DNA of 8,761 nt from Clostridium sp. CAG:253 (GTDB lineage: Bacteria > Bacillota > Clostridia > Lachnospirales > Lachnospiraceae): the NCBI GenBank assembly GCA_000436755.1, contig FR887295.1:1-8761 (forward strand), in the 5' to 3' direction. Both the position numbers and the translations under genes were made by a program. How positions within the stretch are numbered: the stretch's first letter is position 1; the number at the start of each line of letters is the position of its first letter. A model generated the notes under the pieces. That model did no database searches. It was not told where the DNA came from and saw only the letters and a list, made by a program, of their open reading frames with translations. This document shows positions 5,565-8,761 of the stretch, in pieces.

Positions 5565-5798
5565 TTAACCTTTATAAACATACCCCGTATACTCCCAAAA
5601 CATCTTTGGACTTATATAATAATCGTACTGGTTCGAACCTTCCTTCTTAAAAACCGTACCTATTGGTAGAATGCCTGCAATCATACCTTGACGAATAAAC
5701 TGCTGGTCTTTTCCTATAATCTTTGCTGCCTCTGTAACTGGGATATTCTTCCCATCAAATTCAGACACCTGAAATACTATCTTACTTTCTTCACTCAT
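5565..5798 (-). CDS. Small excisionase-like helix-turn-helix protein
   Basis: A 77-residue DNA-binding protein. Residues about 18-50 (NIPVTEAAKIIGKDQQFIRQ, then GMIAGILPIGTVFK) form a MerR/excisionase-type helix-turn-helix: a tool-box HTH_17-like helix pair followed by a wing. The end (DYYISPKMFWEYTGYVYKG) matches the YxIxxxxFxEYxG tail seen in small phage and integrative-element proteins of Firmicutes. AAGGAGA nine bases before the ATG supports the start. Such proteins commonly act as excisionase-type recombination directionality factors or as element regulators. It follows hsdS after a 284-bp gap and ends in a strong terminator. A dyad overlapping its putative promoter suggests self-regulation. 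No integrase gene is adjacent. Family placement rests on pattern only. Confidence 0.72.
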   Translation of the reverse strand: MSEESKIVFQVSEFDGKNIPVTEAAKIIGKDQQFIRQGMIAGILPIGTVFKKEGSNQYDYYISPKMFWEYTGYVYKG

Positions 5799-5812
5799 AT
5801 TTATAATTCTCC

Positions 5813-5846
5813 TTAAAAGTATTTCGTTTAAAAACGATACTTAAAA
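5813..5846. promoter_or_regulatory. Dyad between promoter and ribosome binding site of the excisionase-like gene
   Basis: AAGTAT (5817-5822) pairs with ATACTT (5837-5842), and inside it CGTTT (5825-5829) pairs with AAACG (5832-5836). Two unpaired T residues make a bulge and AA forms the centre. The flanks TTAA and AAAA extend the symmetry partly. It sits directly upstream of the ribosome binding site, reaching the probable -10 box, which fits an operator for the gene's own DNA-binding product. Confidence 0.5.
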
Positions 5847-5871
5847 TAAAGAGCATCAGAAATAGACTCAA
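5843..5871 (-). promoter_or_regulatory. Putative promoter of the excisionase-like gene
   Basis: On the minus strand TTGAGT (5871-5866) and TATTTT (5848-5843) are 17 bases apart, each a 4/6 match to the sigma-A consensus. The -10 overlaps the edge of the dyad at 5813-5846. In DNA this AT-rich, two 4/6 boxes are suggestive only. Confidence 0.4.
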
Positions 5872-6015
5872 ACTTTTACAAAATTCACATACAATTATCA
5901 GTACTTAAGCTATTTGTGTTATTTAAAAAGAAAATATTCAGTGATATTGATACCCTATCTAGTTTTAGGAGATACAGATACAAAAATCACCTTTAAATTA
6001 CAAAAGACCTACAAG

Positions 6016-6060
6016 GATACCCTAAGTAAGCTGGATAATTGCTACTGGGTTATCGGTATC
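6016..6060. repeat. Imperfect inverted repeat downstream of hsdS
   Basis: GATACC (6016-6021) and GGTATC (6055-6060) are exact reverse complements, with a second nested pair GATAA (6034-6038) and TTATC (6050-6054), and five T residues following in the plus sense. An alternative fold pairs AGTAAGC with GCTACT. GATACCCTA at 6016-6024 is a direct copy of 5949-5957. Function is unknown. Confidence 0.35.
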
Positions 6061-6074
6061 TTTTTCTGAATCAT
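6042..6074 (-). other. Ten-codon abortive ORF with good ribosome binding site after hsdS
   Basis: An ATG at 6074 is preceded, five bases upstream, by AGGAG (6084-6080), which overlaps the hsdS stop codon. The frame reads MIQKKIPITQ and then TAG. The strong start signal with almost immediate termination looks like the head of a former downstream gene in the hsdS operon that has been lost or broken. A genuine micro-peptide is less likely. Confidence 0.35.
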
Positions 6075-6082
6075 AATGTCTC

Positions 6083-7492
6083 CTATAAACCAGCCAAGAA
6101 ATTCAATGCTGCTTTTTCACCACTCTCTACTGCAATTTCTACTGCTCGTATAGAATTATTCAACTTATCTTTGCTTTCTTGTTTAAGATACTTACACTTA
6201 ATTAGCATATTTGCTATTTCATTTTGAGTATCAGTACAGATTTTAGGAATATATAAATTATTAACTGTTGGTAAATCAGTATTTTGTCTTACACTTGCTT
6301 GTGCAATATTCTTATAAAAATAATATTTTTTTGCCAACTCTTGAATATATAATCCAACAAAATGTGGATTAAACCCTGCATTCTTTTTCAAACGTAATCT
6401 TATTGTAAAAGATGCAAATAACCAACCTTCCTGTGTCTCATCTACAACACCGCAGTCTGCAACTGTTCCCATCTGTGAAATAATAATATCACCCTGTTTT
6501 GTAAAAAATTTATTCGGTAACGATTCAGTATTAATAATTCTATCTAAATCTTCATTATCCACTTCTGTATTTTTGACATTCATTCCCTTAATGTAAGGAA
6601 TTCCTGTTCCATCTTCCGTATAAAGACTTGTTGGTACAGTTCCATAATTTATCATTTCACAAATATCACTTGCGAGTACAAAACCATTTTTCTTTACTAC
6701 ATCTTCAAATTCATCATAATATGGCTGATAATACTCTGCATCAAGTCTACCTGTCTTTCCAAATGAATCGCTAAAAGACTTTATGTTATACATCTTATCT
6801 TCTGCCTTGAAATCACTCAAACCCAAAATTTCGATTAATTTTTCTTTTGCATTTTCATACATCTCTTTTGACTCACTTACCAACCTATACATTTCTAAAA
6901 TAAGACCTTTTATTTTATTTTGAAAGTCACTTGAAAATATAGGTACAATAATTTGACTCATATCCTCAAGCAAGTACCCCATTTGGACAGCTCCTCGCTT
7001 GAATTTATCAATCTGATTAAATCCATACTTAGTCTTTAAATATACTGCAATGTATTCAGATAGCATATCTGACTTTGGTCGAAGTATTGCTAACTTACAA
7101 TTACATGTCATTGGATTATCTGTGGATACAAGTGCAACCTCACCAATAGTTCCAACAATGGAGAGTAATACATCTCCTTTTTTTAAATGTGACCTTCTCA
7201 TATAAGGTAAATTGAAAGTGTCTTTGTCTATACATATTGCGTTAGCATTTTCAATAAAGAAATTGTGGATATCCTGACCTCTATAATAAGGAATTCCCTC
7301 ATTTTGAAATTTATCACTAATACCCATGTGATTTCCATCTGAAACTGCTACAAAATCCGTTAATGGTTTAGTATTATGTTTTTTCAACTCATTAAGAACC
7401 TCAAATGTATATTTTCTATAAAACTCAGCATCAATACGATTTGTACGCTCTAATGCTGATAAAAATATCTCAGTACATTCCAACCCATCCAT
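6083..7492 (-). CDS. hsdS: Type I restriction-modification specificity subunit HsdS
   Basis: A 469-residue subunit that gives a type I restriction-modification complex its bipartite DNA target. It is built as two tandem halves. RIDAEFY at 19-25 matches RLDAEYY at 249-255; GIPYYRGQDI at 66-75 matches GIPYIKGMNV at 297-306; KKGDVLLSIVGTIGEVALV at 104-122 matches KQGDIIISQMGTVADCGVV at 332-350. Each target-recognition domain is followed by a long helix (about 186-224 and 417-460), the spacer coiled coils that set the distance between half-sites. The length is normal for a complete two-domain subunit. The start ATG at 7492 has no Shine-Dalgarno; it overlaps the TGA of a 13-codon mini-ORF (TGATG), so coupled translation is likely. 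The frame stays open upstream to about 7560 without a usual start codon. hsdM lies upstream. The target sequence cannot be read from this. Confidence 0.92.
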   Translation of the reverse strand: MDGLECTEIFLSALERTNRIDAEFYRKYTFEVLNELKKHNTKPLTDFVAVSDGNHMGISDKFQNEGIPYYRGQDIHNFFIENANAICIDKDTFNLPYMRRSHLKKGDVLLSIVGTIGEVALVSTDNPMTCNCKLAILRPKSDMLSEYIAVYLKTKYGFNQIDKFKRGAVQMGYLLEDMSQIIVPIFSSDFQNKIKGLILEMYRLVSESKEMYENAKEKLIEILGLSDFKAEDKMYNIKSFSDSFGKTGRLDAEYYQPYYDEFEDVVKKNGFVLASDICEMINYGTVPTSLYTEDGTGIPYIKGMNVKNTEVDNEDLDRIINTESLPNKFFTKQGDIIISQMGTVADCGVVDETQEGWLFASFTIRLRLKKNAGFNPHFVGLYIQELAKKYYFYKNIAQASVRQNTDLPTVNNLYIPKICTDTQNEIANMLIKCKYLKQESKDKLNNSIRAVEIAVESGEKAALNFLAGL

Positions 7493-7533
7493 CAGTTTAT
7501 CATATCGTGTCTGGTCGAAAGTGGATGGGTCAT
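7492..7533 (-). other. 13-codon mini-ORF linking hsdM to hsdS
   Basis: The hsdM stop TAA (7536-7534) is followed at once by an ATG (7533). The frame reads MTHPLSTRHDMIN, and its TGA stop (7494-7492) overlaps the hsdS ATG as TGATG. hsdS has no ribosome binding site of its own. A ribosome ending hsdM could restart here and be handed to hsdS. The geometry is seen; the coupling is inferred, and a chance ATG remains possible. Confidence 0.4.
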
Positions 7534-8685
7534 TTAGAAAAAACTTAGTTTTTCCTTCTTAGCAAATTCAATGAAAGCCTCAGCAATACCATCTTCAGTC
7601 AAACCATCATGATTATATAAGTCATGTTTTACAACCAAATGATGGTGTTCATCAAGCATATATGCTCCTTCATCACCTTCAACTACTCTGTATATCTTCT
7701 CTCCTGAATTATCCTTACTTGGCTCTTTCATTGTGGCAAAGAAAATTGGATAATCTTCTTTTCTAGGACATAACTTATCATCCCATTTCTGAACGAAAAG
7801 AACAGAGGTCTTTGTACCTGTATGTGGTTTGAATACATTTCCATGAAGTCCTACTACTGCAAGAATCCTACATCTTTCTGCAATATAATCACGAATGTAT
7901 TTATCACTTGCATTACTAAATCTTCCCTGAGGTAAAACAATCGCCATTCTACCCCCATCCTTTAAAAAAGATAAATTACGCTCAATGAATAAAATGTCTC
8001 TTCCAACCTTGTTTTGGTATTTACCCTTACTATTTTTACCTAATTCATACTTGGAAATAATCCTACTTTCTTTAATATCACCTGCAAAAGGTGGGTTAGC
8101 CATTAAAATATCAAATTTAAAATCTCTATTCTGATTACGTGTTTTTCTTAATGCTCTTAGACCTTTCCAACCATCATGGTAAATATCTTCCCAATCTTCA
8201 TCTTTTGTGAAGTCATCCCATCTGTCATAGTCAAGAGTATTTAAATGCATTACGTTTGTTCTTCCGTCACCTGCAATTAAATTAAGAGTTCTCGCAACTC
8301 TTACAGCCTTTGTATCAAAGTCAATTGCGAAAACGTGTTCACGAACATATTCCTCACACTCTGGTGGCTTCTTCTCAGATGAAAACAGATGACTTTGCTT
8401 AATACCAAGTCTGTCTAATATTTGTTTCCATACATGGAACATAGTATGCACTGGAAATCCACAACTACCTGCTGCAGTATCAATCATGTACTCATCTTCT
8501 TTAGGATTGAGCATCTTTACGCACATATCAATAACATATCTTGGTGTAAAATACTGTCCCTTCTCACCTTTCTGTGATTTACTCATAAGATATTCGAAAG
8601 CATCATCCACAACATCAAGATTAGAATTGAATAATTTTACATCCTGCAAGCTGGCAACACAAACTGCTAAATGTGAAGCTGTCAA
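7534..8685 (-). CDS. hsdM: Type I restriction-modification DNA methyltransferase HsdM, N-terminally incomplete
   Basis: The adenine-N6 methyltransferase subunit, which uses S-adenosylmethionine to protect the site chosen by HsdS. From the TTG at 8685, LFNSNLDVVDDAFEYLMSK and EKGQYFTPRYVID are the family's lead-in. Motif I is DTAAGSCGF (residues 69-77), the acidic end of strand two is AIDFD (120-124), and catalytic motif IV is NPPF (197-200). FLKDGGRMAIVLPQGRF and GTKTSVLFVQKW follow. The C terminus is complete. The frame stays open and HsdM-like upstream of TTG (FIHKWSGVFNEDEKITL) to a TGA at 8737-8739, so TTG is probably not the natural start. About 380-400 residues remain of a protein usually near 500, and the N-terminal HsdM_N helical domain is missing. 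Either the gene is broken by a frameshift, stop or rearrangement near 8727-8740, or it is a truncated derivative. Without that domain complex formation and activity are doubtful. Confidence 0.88.
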   Translation of the reverse strand: MTASHLAVCVASLQDVKLFNSNLDVVDDAFEYLMSKSQKGEKGQYFTPRYVIDMCVKMLNPKEDEYMIDTAAGSCGFPVHTMFHVWKQILDRLGIKQSHLFSSEKKPPECEEYVREHVFAIDFDTKAVRVARTLNLIAGDGRTNVMHLNTLDYDRWDDFTKDEDWEDIYHDGWKGLRALRKTRNQNRDFKFDILMANPPFAGDIKESRIISKYELGKNSKGKYQNKVGRDILFIERNLSFLKDGGRMAIVLPQGRFSNASDKYIRDYIAERCRILAVVGLHGNVFKPHTGTKTSVLFVQKWDDKLCPRKEDYPIFFATMKEPSKDNSGEKIYRVVEGDEGAYMLDEHHHLVVKHDLYNHDGLTEDGIAEAFIEFAKKEKLSFF

Positions 8686-8761
8686 AGTAATCTTTTCATC
8701 CTCATTGAATACCCCAGACCATTTATGTATAAAATGTCAAGACTGAATGTACAAAAAATAT

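Larger units (their letters stand above)
5799..6082. other. 284-bp gap between hsdS and the excisionase-like gene
   Basis: This holds, on the minus strand, a ten-codon abortive reading frame right after hsdS (6042-6074), an imperfect hairpin at 6016-6060, two copies of GATACCCTA (5949-5957 and 6016-6024) and the putative promoter and dyad of the excisionase-like gene. No full gene fits in any frame. Confidence 0.6.

Noticed and set aside
971..5960. Attachment-site pair from the similar strings at 971-980 and 5953-5960
   Set aside because: The match is under ten bases and imperfect, below what chance would give over this distance.
6083..7492. Phase-variable hsdS inversion driven by the tyrosine recombinase
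   Set aside because: Only one hsdS is present, no partial or inverted hsdS copy was found in the window, and the recombinase is about 4 kb away among core-type genes.

Overview
The window is AT-rich, low-GC Firmicute DNA. Purine-rich GGAGG ribosome binding sites, a LysM protein under a Gram-positive-type SOS promoter, a BlaI-family repressor and the protein sequences point to a clostridial, probably Lachnospiraceae-like, chromosome. That lineage call is inferred from sequence style and not from a search. No rRNA, tRNA, CRISPR array or insertion sequence was seen.

Left part (1-2131, + strand): the 3' end of an RluD-type pseudouridine synthase gene, a BlaI/MecI-family repressor preceded by a 25-bp dyad, and a complete Xer-type tyrosine recombinase. 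The recombinase ribosome binding site abuts a 34-nt hairpin. Middle part (2160-5122, - strand): a secreted N-acetylmuramoyl-L-alanine amidase with an N-terminal copper-amine-oxidase-like domain, a short membrane-anchored LysM protein of the YneA type, and a small alpha/beta-hydrolase-like protein. The LysM gene has the best regulatory reading in the window: a TTGACA-17-TATTAT promoter with one LexA-like box inside it, a near-perfect LexA box just downstream, and further CGAAC motifs upstream. It probably encodes a DNA-damage-induced division inhibitor. Recombinase, amidase and LysM protein all suit a neighbourhood concerned with chromosome resolution and the cell wall.

Right part (5123-8761, - strand): an accessory block read from the right edge toward the left. 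It holds a type I restriction-modification methylase gene (hsdM, lacking its N-terminal coding part in this frame), a two-domain specificity gene (hsdS), then a 77-residue excisionase-like helix-turn-helix gene with a dyad at its promoter. It ends in a run of hairpins, two of which are good minus-strand terminators. A short coding remnant lies among these hairpins. No hsdR is in the window. The block looks like a mobile or recently rearranged island next to a core segment.

No clearly new system is visible. The points most worth checking are the dense SOS-box cluster with no lexA gene beside it, the hairpin in the recombinase leader, the 13-codon mini-ORF bridging hsdM and hsdS, and the abrupt loss of hsdM reading frame near the right edge.
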